Assembly: GCF_036588685.1 (NCBI RefSeq)
Contig: NC_086386.1
Span: 5,798,117-5,862,116, forward strand
DNA: 64,000 nucleotides
Direction: 5' to 3'
DNA from: Mytilus trossulus
Lineage: Eukaryota; Mollusca; Bivalvia; Mytilida; Mytilidae
Shown here: positions 1 through 12,451 of the stretch, in pieces
How the letters are laid out: the number at the start of each line of letters is the position of its first letter
Position numbering within the stretch: the first letter of the stretch is position 1
Made by a program: the position numbers and the translations under genes
Notes under the pieces: model-generated
Databases searched by the model: none
Seen by the model: only the letters and a program-made list of their open reading frames with translations
Told to the model about the DNA's origin: nothing

Positions 1-1389
1 TTAAAAACTTCTATTATAATTAAAGACGTTTTTAGTTTCAATGTTTGAAATCTATATATCTAGAATTTTGTTTCTAGCCTAAAAATTGTTATAATGTATA
101 TTTTAATATTTTCATCATGATTCGTTAAAATGTGATAAATTGTAAGGAAAATATAAACAGACTCACCATTCTACTGTAAGACCAATTGTTGAATTAAAAT
201 AAAGTTCTTAAATCCTTCGTCTCGTTTTGTTTCGTGTCACAGTCACATGCCCGTGATCTGAAAAACAACATGCTTTCAGATTGGAAATTAGAGTTCTTCA
301 TAACTATTATAATATCGTCCGTCACTAATAAGATAATTATTGAAATATCACGCCATCAAGGTTGAAAAAACAACTCAATATTATAATGATCAAATTAGAA
401 AATTGTCCTGTTTTACAAGTTTGATAATGACGAAGGCAAGAAAAGTTTAAAAATACGGCGAATTTTTAAATTTATAATTAACTGATAGCGAAGGAATGTT
501 TTTATCGCACAATTTGAAGGTACCGTGGATAATTGGCCGGACGCACGCCATTTTTACTTTATATTATGTTAAATCTTTTTCAAATATAATTATAATATTC
601 ATTTAACTATGTATGAACATTTAGATAAGTACGTGATACCATTTAAAAGCAAATTGATGTCGTTGGTTATTAGATAGATTCTTCCTGTCAAATTGGACAC
701 GGGGAGCGTCGTCTAATGTCATTTTTCATCCTTTAATCAAGAAAGGCGACAGGAAATTGCACAAAGTACAAATAAATGGATAAGAGTCTTCGTTAATCAA
801 ATTATTCCGCTTTTCAATGTATTCTCATTTATTAAACATAATTAAGCAAGATAAAGAGAATGTCTGATACATCGTAACTATAACGTTCATCCATTCGGAA
901 TATCTCTTTTTGACATTCCTCATATATCTGAAATTATTTGAATTACGTATCATTTCACCTTTTTTATTGGAGAGACTTTATTTATTAAACCGATTTGGCA
1001 AATGACACATGACAAGAAAATAAATTTGATTAATTATGCTTTATAAACGAGATCATTTGATGCTATATCATCTTTTGAGCAGACTCGCAAAACAGTATTA
1101 TACATGTAGATTCATAAGTAAAGACAGAATTTATATATTCATGGTTACAATTTAGTCATTTAGAAATTTTATATTCAATCGTATTGCTAGTTCTAGGAAG
1201 CTCTGAACAACAGGTTAGCTAAGTGCCAATGTTGTCAGTTCGTATTTAGAAATCTGATTAACCATGTGATCTGTTTTTGGTACAGTGAATCTCAGGGGTA
1301 TGATACTGGTATTGTTATTACAATGGCTTCATCATTAGGCACAATGTTTACATAACTATAGCCAGGATGTCAGCAGTAATATTATTGAT
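1..1389. other. AT-rich noncoding DNA
   Basis: No coding frame with protein-like composition is visible on either strand. Two stretches (about 410-560 and 655-800) are less AT-monotonous and contain several TAAT/ATCAA-type words, such as TTTAATCAAG near 735, which could be transcription-factor sites. I cannot show conservation, so this is recorded only as noncoding DNA. Confidence 0.5.
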
Positions 1390-1812
1390 TCTTACAACAC
1401 AATAGCATCTGCATTGGCATAATGCACATTTGAACAATGTTATAAAGAATTTCGTAAATAGATATAAGAAGATGTGGTATGAGCGCCAATAAGACAACTC
1501 TACATCCCAGTAACAATTTATAAAAGTAAAACCCATTAAACAAAGTCGATGGTTCAATTTGTCCCCTTCGACGTTAATATATTGAGTAAAATAGAGGCGA
1601 AAGTTTCCAAATGCACATTCAGACAAATGAGTCGAAAACAAACTGACAATACACTGACAATGCATGGTAAAATACCCAACGAAAACGAAGAAAAGGTAAA
1701 CGACAACAAAACACACAACACCGAAAACTATTATTAAAATTATTACTGTTTCTTACAACACAATAGCATCTGCATTGGCATAAAGCAGCTGCACATTTGA
1801 ACAATGTTATCA
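1390..1812 (+). repeat. Direct repeat pair flanking repeat fragments
   Basis: A ~55-bp segment at 1390-1444 (containing CACAATAGCATCTGCATTGG) recurs in the same orientation at 1751-1812. The second copy differs mainly by an 8-bp insertion that includes GCAGCTGC. The ~305 bp between the copies holds pieces of families A and C. The arrangement fits a local duplication or an insertion between duplicated host sequence. Confidence 0.7.
1460..1545 (+). repeat. Family A interspersed repeat, 5' head fragment
   Basis: The head sequence AGATGTGGTATGAGYGCCAA followed by the 'AAGACAACTC' block matches a dispersed family present at least a dozen times in this window, in both orientations (for example 10085, 29985, 39277 and 47180). 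I recognise it as a repeat common in mussel sequences. This copy is truncated after about 85 bp. Confidence 0.7.
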
Positions 1813-2250
1813 CAGGCACTCGTTTCAGAAAAATAATAATTCCTATATACCTTTATATATATAAAGGTATAAAGGAAAGGAGGTGAAAGATAACAAATTA
1901 AGGACGTTCAAACAGATAAGTCAAAATAAAACTGACAATACACTGACAAGGCATGGAAAAAAAACACGAAAAACGACGAAAAGGCAAATAACAAAAAAAC
2001 AGAACACATGTAGAAAACTACAGACTGAGCAACATGAACCCCACCAAAAAGCGGGGTGATCTAAGGTGTCCAAAAAGAGTGCGCAGATTCTGCTCCACAT
2101 GTCACGGAAAACATAGAAGAGGCTCACCAAAGCAGAAAGCTTATTAGCTGATCCGAAATGCCAAGAAGGTGAATGAACAAAATGACAGATGAGAACACAT
2201 AACCAAAATGGCAAAACTAAACAGAAACATGGAAACATATATGAAAGTGT
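1618..2250 (+). repeat. Family C interspersed repeat, two copies
   Basis: A short copy at about 1618-1735 and a longer one at about 1899-2250 share the block AAACTGACAATACACTGACA. The longer copy continues into a 'CCCCACCAAAAAGCGGGGTGATCT' region, which corresponds to a frequent mussel repeat that also occurs at about 51135-51410. Between the copies lies a perfect small palindrome around 1850-1875 (CCTTTATATATATAAAGG). The 115-codon minus-strand frame across the second copy is a by-product of the repeat. Confidence 0.65.
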
Positions 2251-2279
2251 GTTGTTGAATTTCAGCAATAATAAAGAAC

Positions 2280-4160
2280 TTTCTTACCTTCAACAGCATT
2301 CATATATTTAAAGTTCAAATGTTGAGAAAACAAGCGCAGCTTACAGATAACATCTTATATGCGAGATAACGTGACAATTGAAAATCAAAATATTTAAGGT
2401 ATACTTTTATATAAGATAATGCTTGAATTACATGAATACGCAAACTATTTTGTAAAATGACCACTATAACAGTTATTGGCACGTTTATTTTATAACTATT
2501 TTATTTGAATTTCTATCTTGGAATGTAACACTGTCGGTACAATTACGATGCTGTACGTGCGTACTCTCAGAGAAGCCGGTACAATAAACGTCTCTACGGT
2601 GATATATGCAATAGTCCTCTTTCACGTATTCAGTAACATTACACATGTGATATTCTCTAGCTTACAAGTGGGGCTCCCTATTATTTTATGGGTTTTAAAA
2701 AGTGAGAACTTTGTTTTTTGCTTAAAACTCTCCTACGTTATTTCCAATTATTACGAATTTGTAAATTTAAAGTATAGAAACATTTATATAAATTGTTACA
2801 AATCATCTATTATATTAATTTACGTTCAAGCTTAATTTACAGCTATACATTTTAAGGCTTTTTTTAACATTATGTCCCCTTTCTCCCTCAGTCACCGTTC
2901 ATAATGAAAAATTGATTGGATCATGTGACATATGTTTTTTATATATCGACTTTCAAAAATTGAAGAAAACTTTGTTTAGTTTAAATTATGTAAATTAGGT
3001 TTCATGGCAACAGTTTGTGATTTAGCAATTTTCTGCAATGTGATATTTACTGCAGAACTGTTATAGCCGAATCATTATTCATGATGTATTATAATTTTGT
3101 TTACAGACACGAGATACGGTTGCTAAGATGAACAGATTTCTTAATTGAATGTCACCTCGTCTTAATTTTGTGTATGTGTAAACTCACCCATAGGATAACC
3201 GTTAAATACGAAGTGACATTAAACACAATTGAAATTCTACTTTTGTGATGCATACTTAACGATTTATATCAGAAAAATTTCATATACTTGAATTACGAGG
3301 AAGGTGTTTTCATCAAAGGATCAAGAGATACAAAACTTTCATCATTTATCTATAATAGAATATAATACGAAAGAACTCTTTTTGTCCTGCAATAAGTCAA
3401 CCTTTGTCAAATAACAGGTTTACACATACATGTGTACCTTATTTGTACTTGTACAGATAAAGTCTGATATTATCTTCCTGAAATATTTAGCGAACTGGAA
3501 TGTTTAAAAATATATAAGTGAAATTATTCAATTGCAGGGGAAATTTTGAACATTAAAGAAGAAATGATATAAATTTTCCTTAGAGACTTGACGAAAAGCA
3601 AGTCTATAAATGCCTTTCAAACATTTCCGTAATTATCAATTCAACAGACAGCTTATTAAAAAACTTTGTCTCTTTCTTTTCTTGCTAAACGTTTGCATCC
3701 TTAACATGTATTGTCATGATTGGGATTAAAAGTTGGAGAACCGGGTAATCATTAGATAAGTCAAACCCGTCACAGATATGTTAGGTTGTGTGATTCCTTA
3801 CTTCCATGTCGTGAATCTTATTGTTATAGTAAAAGGAAAAGGATTGAGTAACCGGATTAGTCAGTTCCTTCTCCTTAGTCATGACTTTCTTTTGAACTTG
3901 TATTCTCTATTTTTACCTGAGTGTTTTTATATGATTTATTTTTCGTTCAAAATTCTTTAGTAAGCACTTGTAAACAAATTTTGATATGGAACGGCCATTT
4001 TGATCTGATCTGTCCATTTTCAGTATAGTTGTTATTTACCTGTACACATCAACAACGTGATGAATTTTATGAAAAAAAACTTAACAGAACTGAATTGACT
4101 GCAAGCAAATTGTCTGAACATTACTGATTTAACAGAATTGTCTGAACAACACTATATATA
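2280..4160. other. AT-rich noncoding DNA with uncertain small ORF
   Basis: No recognised gene. A plus-strand frame of 105 codons (2518-2835) starts with Met and has mixed composition, but it matches no family I know and lies in AT-rich DNA, so chance is the likeliest explanation. The rest shows no repeat family that I recognise. Confidence 0.45.
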
Positions 4161-5454
4161 TACACATGGAAAAAAGTATTGCAACACCAAATTCAAATTG
4201 AAATTAAAAAAAACACTTTTTATTTTTTTGTGATATACTTTGGTAAAATAGAACTACTCAAACATCATTTAAGTATCACCTGAGTTTAATCAATAAATAT
4301 CGACTCGGTAAGTTTTTATCTGCACATTCAGCTACTGTACCCGTAAACAGTAAAAAAGATGTTTTCATCCTCATTGTTTTCAACACTTTAAATAACAAAG
4401 TTTTTAAAGTTATGTGATTGACACCTTGTAATGGGTCCTTGACAACTCTAAACTGTAGCAAGATGACAGATTATCAGCATGAGAGAAGCAGGGATGTCGC
4501 TGTAACAACTGCACGTATTGTTGGTCATCACCATTCCACTATAAGTATTTTTGAGATTAAAAAATGGAACTAAACTATGTTAAAGACCTTCCGAGATAAA
4601 GAAGACCCCCTATACCATTTGCTAGGGAAAATCAAGCATAATAAAGGTTGGTCTAAAGGTAAACCATTGCATACAATACAATCCCAAAAAGAGAGTGATG
4701 GGCATACAGGAGCCTTTTAACAAGAACTGTTCGAGATCGACTCATCGCTACTGGTTATCGTGCGATAAGACCATTTCGGAGACCTTTGATTACGAACAGA
4801 CACACAGTTTTTCTTATCCTATGTAGTGCAGAGCGGCTAAAGTTTAAAATTAGCATCGTGGAGGAAGATTCATTGTTCAATGGAATTCGGGTCATCTTCC
4901 TTGGACGGGTCGTAGCCCATATTTGAACCATATCGAGCATATATGGGACACTATTAGGCGGAAAGTGCGCGAAAGGACACCCCAAGTCAAACACATCATG
5001 AAATAAACAATGCCCTTCATCAGAAATGCTTGATGCTACCTTAGCAACAAATTAGTCGATTTATGGCAGGAATCAGAAGACGTTAAGATGCGGTTATCCG
5101 TTTGAATGGAGGCTGCGCACAAAGTACTAATTCTTTGGCGTATAACGATCAACCATGCTGTGAATAGTCATCTGAAGATTAATTTTGAAATGTCTGACAT
5201 TGTAAAGTTCGACTACAGTCAAAGTTGTAAAATGCATTTTTTTGGACAAAAAACACTTCATTTTGTTTTTAAAATTGTGGTTATATAAATCATTTTTTTT
5301 CAAACATTTTTTGTTCGTTTCAATGCCAATGTTATCATAAACTATGTTTCAATAATATCATACAAATATCTTATTATATATCATCCAAAACAAGAGGCTG
5401 ATTTTTCAACGGTTTTGAAAAATCAAGGTGTTGCAATAATTTTTTCCATGTGTA
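4161..5454 (+). mobile_element. Tc1/mariner-like DNA transposon (degenerate)
   Basis: Terminal inverted repeats of ~28 bp bound the element. The left end (4161-4188) contains CACATGGAAAAAAGTATTGC. The right end (5427-5454) is its near-perfect complement, with one mismatch in the outer part. Both ends abut TA dinucleotides, as expected for the TA target of the Tc1/mariner superfamily. The length of 1294 bp is typical. The interior holds recognisable but broken transposase sequence, described separately, so the copy cannot encode its own transposase. Confidence 0.9.
4460..5130 (+). pseudogene. Tc1/mariner transposase remnant
   Basis: Conceptual translation in shifting frames gives the landmarks of a Tc1-family transposase in order. 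An N-terminal helix-turn-helix portion resembles 'MREAGMS' then 'ARIVGHHHSTIS' (about 4475-4550). A 'KDLPR' linker follows near 4583. Next comes 'TVRDRLIATGYRAIRPFRRP' (about 4725-4785), then 'LPWTGRSPYLN' leading into 'IEHIWDTIRRKVRERTP' (about 4895-4985). That last block contains the glutamate normally serving as the third catalytic residue. The central region carrying the two catalytic aspartates is not visible: 'SIVEEDSLFNG' runs almost straight into the C-terminal block, implying an internal deletion. Frameshifts and stops occur throughout. Confidence 0.85.
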
Positions 5455-6785
5455 TATTTACCGCAGTTTATATGTTTAAAAATGGACTAAAAGACAGAAC
5501 ATGACGGACTTAAATCATCGTCTTGCGATTTTTCAAATGATTTTAAAATAAAAAAAATTATACCGTGTTAGACTGATATTTATTTACTAGGAGTTCTCCG
5601 TTAGATTCAGGTCGAGGTAACACTATATATATATATATATATACAAACTACTAATATGAGAACATAACTCGTCAATGCCTCGACCACTGTTATACATCGT
5701 CATTATAATAATGAACAAATGAATAACTAGTTGATTATATAGTGCAACCTGCATATATACAGGTTACAATACACCATTAGATTTTATGGGCGCAGCCATT
5801 TTATGAGCATAACATGGTATTCAGAATTAAGAGTATGGCGAATCCTGATTGGTCGATATGTGCGCCCGTTATTTTTTATTATTAGAGACTTCGCACACTC
5901 TGCTTTATATAAAAGGCAAAATAAAAATTATTCCGTAGCCCTAAAGGCACTGAGATGACTTTTCAACGCTAGGACAAGACACGTATTTTTAAGGGCAAAA
6001 TTGATAGGCATGGGAGATAAGTACAAAATACGCTAAGAAAAGCAACGCGAACCTATATTTTTTGGACCAAAAAATACTGTCCTAATAACTTTTCTTTGAT
6101 TCTAGCAAGGTTTCGTTAACAAAATCAACTTTATATAGTCTGTATCTCGAAAAAGGCTACCATTGTCGCCTATGGGGAAATTAATTGTTTATTTCAATCT
6201 ACAATATGTACATGATATATATAAGATGCAAATTAAACGAACTCACAAATAAGTCCAATTGCCTTTAACTTTGCCTAGTATCGCCTTATTAAACACGTGC
6301 ACGGACCATGCATGTATATTGCCAACTTTCTTTATATCAAATTTGATAAAGCGGCTCGAAGAATATTAACTAGATAAAGAAACAAACAAAAGACAAGCGA
6401 TTATTTGATTAAACCCAGACACTGTATTCAGCCTAATTGCACGTAGTTTTATCATCTAACGCGCAAAATATCCATCTAACTTGATTACTGTTTGATTTAA
6501 TTGATCACAATTTCATTGTCACCAGGAGAGACATTGCTTTTAATCATATAATCTCATTTCTTCAATTAGCATCAAGAAAATGCAGAATTTAAGGACGGAA
6601 GGAAGGGTGTAAAGTTCAAGTACCAATTATACAAATAAGATGGGATAAATTTACTAACATTGGCACAATTAAATCGACAATTTGGTGCACGGATGACTTG
6701 ACTGCATTTTAAGAAATTAATGCAAAATGAAAGGATGCCTCGCATCCAGAAGTTTACCAGATAGACGAAAGAATCAAAGAAAGGA
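5455..6785. other. Noncoding DNA with promoter-like segment
   Basis: No coding frame. A (TA)n tract lies at about 5620-5642. At about 5850-5920 an inverted CCAAT motif (CTGATTGGTCGATATG) is followed ~60 bp later by a TATA-like CTTTATATAAAAGGC, which would suit a plus-strand promoter, but no coding sequence follows. A related GATTGGTCAATAT next to GGGCGCACAC words occurs at about 26675-26735, so this may be part of a repeat rather than a gene promoter. Confidence 0.4.
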
Positions 6786-6789
6786 CGCA

Positions 6790-7585
6790 ATGAACTAAGG
6801 GCTCTAAAGAGCCTGTGTCGCTCACCTTGGTCTATGTGAATATTAAACAAAGGAAGCAGATAGATTCATGAAAATTGTGTTTTGGTGATGGTGATGTGTT
6901 TGTACATCTTACTTTACTGAACATTCGTGCTGCTTACAATTATCTCTATCTAAAATGAACTTGGCCCAGTAGTTTCAGTGGAAAATGTTAGTAAAAATTT
7001 ACAAATCTTGTGAAAATTGTTAAAAATTTACTATAAAGGGCAATAACTCCTAAAGGGGTCAACTGACCATTTCAGTTATGTTGATTTATTTGTAAATCTT
7101 ACTTTCCTGATCATTATTGCTGTTTACAGTTTATCTCTATCTATAATAATATTCAAGATAATAACAAAAAAACAGCAAAATTTCCTTCAAATTACCAATT
7201 CAGGGGCAGCAATCCAACAACGGGTTGTCTGATTTGTCTGAAAATATCAGGGCAGATAGATGTTGACCTGATAAAAAAAAATTCCGTGTCAGATTTGCTC
7301 TAAATGCTTTGGGTTTTGAGTTATAAACCAAAAACTGCATTTTACCCCTATGTTCTATTTTTAGAATATGGCGGCCATCTTGGTTGGTTGGCTGGGTTAC
7401 CGTACACATTTTTTAAACATGATACCCTAATGATGATTGTGGCCAAGTTTGGTTTAATTTGGCCAAGTAGTTTCAGAGGAGAAGACTTTTGTAACAGTTA
7501 ACGACGACGGACGACGCCGGACGCCGGACTCAAAGTGATCGGAAAAGCTCACTTTGCCCTTCGGGCCAGGTGAGCTAAAAACGAG
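6790..7585 (+). mobile_element. Non-autonomous bivalve repeat with GGTGAGC ends
   Basis: One end carries GAGCCTGTGTCGCTCACCTT and the other ends in GGGCCAGGTGAGCT, so the termini are inverted around an AGGTGAGC core. The body holds landmarks I recognise from a very common bivalve repeat: GGCCAAGTAGTTTCAGAGGA and the near-identical GGCCCAGTAGTTTCAGTGGA, an 'ATGGCGGCCATCTTGG' block, and ACGACGGACGACGCCGGACG before the 3' end. No transposase is encoded. The short frames across it (69 and 65 codons) are by-products. Confidence 0.75.
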
Positions 7586-7659
7586 ATATAGAAAATTGCT
7601 TACGTGTAAGCATACTCAGAGTTGTTAAATCATTTCAAACAATTGCATCAATAATCGTC

Positions 7660-8285
7660 CGTGGTTGTCTATCTTTGTATGTAAGTCTATTTGGTGTTGT
7701 TTGTTTTTATTTGAAAGTCTTTTAGTTGTTAAATGTCTTTGTTTGTAAGTCTTTTTGTTGTTGTCTGTCTTGGTTGTAAGTTTATTTTCAGTGACTTCGC
7801 TGATGGTATAGTTGATGTGTTCCATTGTACTATCCTATATTGTTGGTATAGTTGATGTGTTCCATTGTACTGTCCTATATTGTTGGTATAGTTGATGTGT
7901 TCCATTGTACTGTTCTATATTGTTGGTATAGTTGATGTGTTCCATTGTACTGTTCTATATTGTTGGTATAGTTGATGTGTTCCATTGTACTGTTCTTATT
8001 GTTGGTATAGTTGATGTGTTCCATTGTACTGTTCTATATTGTTGGTATAGTTGACGTGTTCCATTGTACTGTTCTATATTGTTGGTATAGTTGATGTGTT
8101 CCATTGAACTGTTCTTATTGTTGGTATATTTGGTGTGTTCCATTGTACTGTTCTTACTGTTGGTATAGTTGATGTGTTCCATTGTACTGTTCTTATTGTT
8201 GTTATAGTTGATGTGTTCCTATGTACTGTTCTATATTGTTGTTATAGTTGATGTGTTCCATTGTACTGTTCTTATTGTTGGTAGT
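7660..8285. repeat. Minisatellite, ~40-bp unit
   Basis: From about 7805 to 8285 a 38-40-bp unit containing GGTATAGTTGATGTGTTCCA is repeated about 12 times. It occurs mainly as 40-bp and 38-bp length variants (CTATATTGTT versus CTTATTGTT junctions). The stretch before it (7660-7790) is a looser repeat of 'GTCTTTGTTTGTAAGTC' words. The 75-codon minus-strand frame (7955-8182) simply reads the array. Confidence 0.9.
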
Positions 8286-8589
8286 GTCCTTTTTCTGCAT
8301 AAGTTTACGAATTAGAACAAAAACTGTACTTACAAATCATTTCAAAGTATCAATTAGCTTTATATAAGGAACAATTACAAGCCCCACAGGAACGATGGCA
8401 GAAAATTCGGAAATCCGATATGATTTATTCAAATTGAAAAGGTCTTATCATATAAATATTGCCTTCCAAATCCGAATATGGTGTGAAAAATTTTGCACCT
8501 CATGTTGTGGTTTACCATCTTTGCCGCAAGGTTATTGTTTTTTACTTGGAATTAAATTAATATAGAGATCCATTTTGTTACACCTTGTG

Positions 8590-8825
8590 ATCAATTTATT
8601 TGGCAAGCGTCAATGGCAGTCAGCAGAGTTTAAGAACAACACTTGTTCGACCTGTTAGTCAAATGCGTTTTGTTAAAATATATTTTTTCACTCTGTTGGT
8701 CTTTTGGAAAATGTTGTTTGTGCTGTATTTAGATCCCTCTACAACGAAATTTGTTACATGCACACGTATAAAACAATGTGGTTTTTATCCAACGCATTTA
8801 TAGGTTTGAAAGTTGTTTTCAATAA
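8590..8825 (+). repeat. Probable interspersed repeat fragment
   Basis: The segment containing ATGGCAGTCAGCAGAGTTTA and CCCTCTACAACGAAATTTGT resembles a repeat I remember from mussel sequences. It ends near an AATAAA at 8820 and a T-rich tract. There is no second copy in this window to confirm it. The 67-codon frame (8600-8803) has no recognisable product. Confidence 0.4.
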
Positions 8826-8829
8826 AGAC

Positions 8830-9945
8830 TTGTTTTTTTTTTTATTTTAACGAATAATGTCATTTATTTTACTCTCATTTATTTTTGGCATTAAGCTAAA
8901 TGCCTGCACACATTTTTTTCAGGATTTAAGCTTAAATCCTAAGATTTAACACTAATGCCTAACATTATTTAGGCAAACAACTAGCTGCCTACAATGTTAG
9001 ATATGCACATTTGTTGTTCTTCCCTCGCCGGGATATATATAAACACCACTGTAGTATGAACAAAAACTGAATTCCATCTAACCCTCAAATTTTCGCATCA
9101 TTTTTTCACTTTGCACTTTCGATAAGATGACGTGACTAGGTTTTCATTTTTTGGAAAGAGCTTAGACATTAAGTTAATGCCGTAACCGATGACACTCAAA
9201 TATTAACAGGAGTTTCTTATAGTCCAAGTTGTTCCATCAATTGAATCGAGTGATAACTTTCATGATTACAAGTTCTCTTTGGGGATGTGAGATTCCAATA
9301 TCATACAAAAAAGCGAAAGCACATCGCTAAAAATAAGAGACAATTAAGAGTACTAAGTAAAGGGAACAAACATTCGTTTGTGGTATTAGTTTAAAGTATG
9401 GGTTTTTTTCTGCTGAATTTCTGACAGCTTAAAAGGAAACACAACCTTCTCTCGATTAGTATTTTTTCGCAAACATAGTCCCTCAACATGATAGCTCTAT
9501 TCAATATAAAGGTAAACTTACTACCTTGAAGTTTAAACGTTGGTTGCATTTACACCTTGAGTGAATAATTTATACCAATTTAACACTGCAGAGGGATTTT
9601 AAATCTCTCGCATGTAATTATTATAAAAAAATAATCTTTAAGATTATGTAATAATTTATGCAAACGGTGTGATTTTTTTGTGTATAAAATTGAATAAAAA
9701 ATACGTAAATTGAACATAAACCTACTGCAGTGTCACTGTAAGGACCAACACGGGGAACGAAAGATGAAGGATTAAAATATACAGTGTACTTGTATTGAAT
9801 ATATACGATGGCTGTTTAGTTCTCTGCTACCGTGGCCCTCATGGGTAGTCAAGTTCGTTAAGAAAAAACTTTGCTTATTCTTAGTTCATAAAACCAGAAA
9901 GATTGGCCTGGATTGTTTTACATTTGTCAGGTCGGATACTTTTAA
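8830..9945. other. Noncoding DNA containing a perfect 20-bp palindrome
   Basis: A perfect palindrome, AGGATTTAAGCTTAAATCCT, lies at 8921-8940. It is embedded among alternating inverted words (GGCATTAAGC, TTAAGCTAAATGCC, TTAGGCA) between about 8885 and 8995. This looks like the end or core of a small palindromic element. Nothing else is recognised in the interval. Confidence 0.5.
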
Positions 9946-9949
9946 AGAA

Positions 9950-10080
9950 TGCTATGTGGTTTGGGTATTACCCATTGTCGAAGGCTGTACGGTGACTAAT
10001 ATAGTTGCTTTCATTTTATTTGGTCTCTTGTGGAGAGTTGTCTCGTTGGAAATTATATCACATCTTTTTATTTTTACATA
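9950..10080 (-). repeat. Family A repeat, truncated, minus orientation
   Basis: Read on the minus strand this gives the family A head (AGATGTGATATAATTTCCAA then CGAGACAACTCTCCAC) followed by the 'CCGTACAGCCTTC' block. It stands head-to-head with the longer plus-strand copy that begins about 5-15 bp away. Confidence 0.7.
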
Positions 10081-10084
10081 ATAT

Positions 10085-10600
10085 AAAGATAATGATAGTA
10101 CGATTGTCAACAAGACAACTATCCACCAAAGTGCAACAAATGCAAGTGCATGCATGGATGTTAGCAATTATAGAGGTAACCGTACGGACTTCAACAGTGA
10201 GAAGGACCAATACGTTTAATCGACAATAAAGGCCCCGAAATAAATAATATGAAACAATTCAATTGAGAAAACTAACGGTCTTATTCATAACAAAACAGTT
10301 TAAGGGAAACAAATGAGACAGACACATAAAAATGACAACCACTTCATGTTCATGACATGGGACAGGAACACATATAATGCCGGGGTTAAGCATTTTTTGT
10401 GGGAGCGTCTAACTAGGGGCAGTGGTGTATCACCACAACATAAGAAAAACTATGAATATCAGTTGAAAATGGATAAACTCAGCAGAACAATGCAAACAGA
10501 GAAACATTAAACAAAAGCACAGACCGGACCGGATGTGGAAGGGTATTTATCCATCCCTCATCCTTAACAACACCGTCCAAAAAAGGTAATATAACACTGC
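10085..10600 (+). repeat. Family A repeat, near full length
   Basis: The copy holds, in order, the 'AAGACAACTATCCAC' head, the 'CCGTACGGACTTCAACA' block, GGCCCCGAAAT, 'AAAACTAACGGTCTTATT', the 'GACATGGGACAGG' block, 'GCCGGGGTTAAGCAT' and a 'ATATCAGTTGAAAATGGATAAACTC' tail. This is the same order as in the copy at 47180-47725. The short frames within it are non-functional. Confidence 0.75.
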
Positions 10601-10604
10601 TTAT

Positions 10605-12450
10605 CACATGCACACAAATTGAATATTGATTAATATGAGACCTTTCTTGGAAGTTTTAAAGAGGGCGATGCAGAACCTAATTTTAGTATATTCATAGAAA
10701 TGGGTGAAAATGCTTACGATTTAACTTATCTATAAATGCAAGTTTGGCAAAATCGTTTATTATAATACTTTGATATGCATGGAGATACTGTAAAGGTTTT
10801 TTTCTATAGATGATTAGGTGACATCTCACCCTGTCATCAGTCGAATTGTAGGGAAAATACATTATTAGTTGAATTCAAACATTTCCGTTAGGATATAAAT
10901 AAGCAAATTCTATTGGACAAAAAGAAATTATTGAAACGTAGATGACCGATGACAGATGTATTTTATTTACATCATAATAAAGTTAATTTTGTCTATTTGA
11001 ATTTTCTAAGCTTATGAATCATATGTATTGTGATGCCAAGTGTAAATGATAAATGTTATTAGATCAATGTTTAACCTGTGTTAAGTTTCTTGTAAGTTAG
11101 TAAACCTTTGTAAACCTACAGTCTGGTAATTTCAATGGTGTTTAAGATTGCTAAAATCCTGATATATAATTGAAAGTTAAAATATAATGACACCCGTTAT
11201 GCCATCTTAATATGTTATTAGGTCCCACGTGTATAACATTTTTTTCATTTCCTCGATTATTTTTTTGATGTGCCATCATTTTGATTTGTGTTATTTAAAT
11301 TAAGTTTTATTTATATGATAAGATCTTTTTCAATTTGAATAAATTATATTAGATTTCCGATTTTTTTTCAAATGAACTAAAAACGTCCTTTAAGTTTGAA
11401 AACGTACATTTATCATATGTCCCATAAAGAGAGTGTTATAAATTGAGAGATTTGTTTTTCTTTACATTTCAAATCAATTAACAATAGCAGTTCATCATAG
11501 AGAAATATTTTCTTCTGTAAATGTGGAAAATTTATACTCATTTGAATGTACTTGTAATGTTATTTTTCTTATTCATGGGCACTTAAATGTGTTTGCGAAA
11601 CAGAGATTTGAGGTTTACAAGGATTGAACTAGAATGTTTATAATAATGCCTCCATTTTACGGATATTGAAACGGAACTGAAACATTAGCGTGTTAATTTT
11701 CACAAGAGTTGACCAAACTGAGTAGTGTGTCATTTAAGATGATAATGAGTGGTATAATGTATGCAGCTCGGTTTAACCATGAAATTGAAAATAAAAAGTC
11801 AATGTTATACTTCCATAGGCATATCAAAATCTAGTCACACAGTAGTTCTTACAGTCATGATACCGTTTTACAAGAATTCGGAAAAAAAATATATATATAT
11901 TTTTACAATGTTGAAAATATGTCCTTTGAAAATTATAAAGAAAACACATTTATAAAGGAATATGATGTACAATTACATGAAGACTATTTTTTTCTTTTCA
12001 ATTATTATAAAAAGTTTTGTCTGTCGTTGATAGAGATTTAGGAGAACTTAATGGTAAATGTATCCTTTCTTAATATAAAAAAGAGCGTTTTACACAAACT
12101 AACAGGTTAAAACTTCCAAATTGAACCAATGTTATTTTCACAATTGGAAAAAGATATCTGTTCAAAATCGGGCTTTAAAATAGATTTATATATGATAAAT
12201 AAATAACCGTTTGTTTTGTATCAAATGACACCAAGTGTTACAGTCGCCAGATAAATTAGAGTTACCTCCCGTTGAATGTCGTTAGATGTGTATTTCTACT
12301 CGCGAATCTAACTTTTTATTTAAGTTATTAGTTTCTTCTATCCTTTATTGTGTCGTTTAAATGGTTTTCTATTCAAATACTCATTTAGTTAGTTTTAATC
12401 ATTTCTAATTCTTAGAGGAGGTAAAGACAGGTTCCTAAAACGGAGTTAAC
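10605..12450. other. AT-rich noncoding DNA
   Basis: I see no gene, no recognised repeat and no tandem array here. The 64-codon frame at 11761-11955 is AT-driven. Confidence 0.5.
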
Positions 12451-12451
12451 A

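Noticed and set aside
5850..5920. CCAAT plus TATA-like pair as a gene promoter
   Set aside because: No open coding sequence downstream on the matching strand. Kept only as a finding.
7660..8285. Regular ~40-bp spacing considered as a CRISPR-like array
   Set aside because: The whole unit is repeated with no unique spacers, and the context is eukaryotic. It is a minisatellite.
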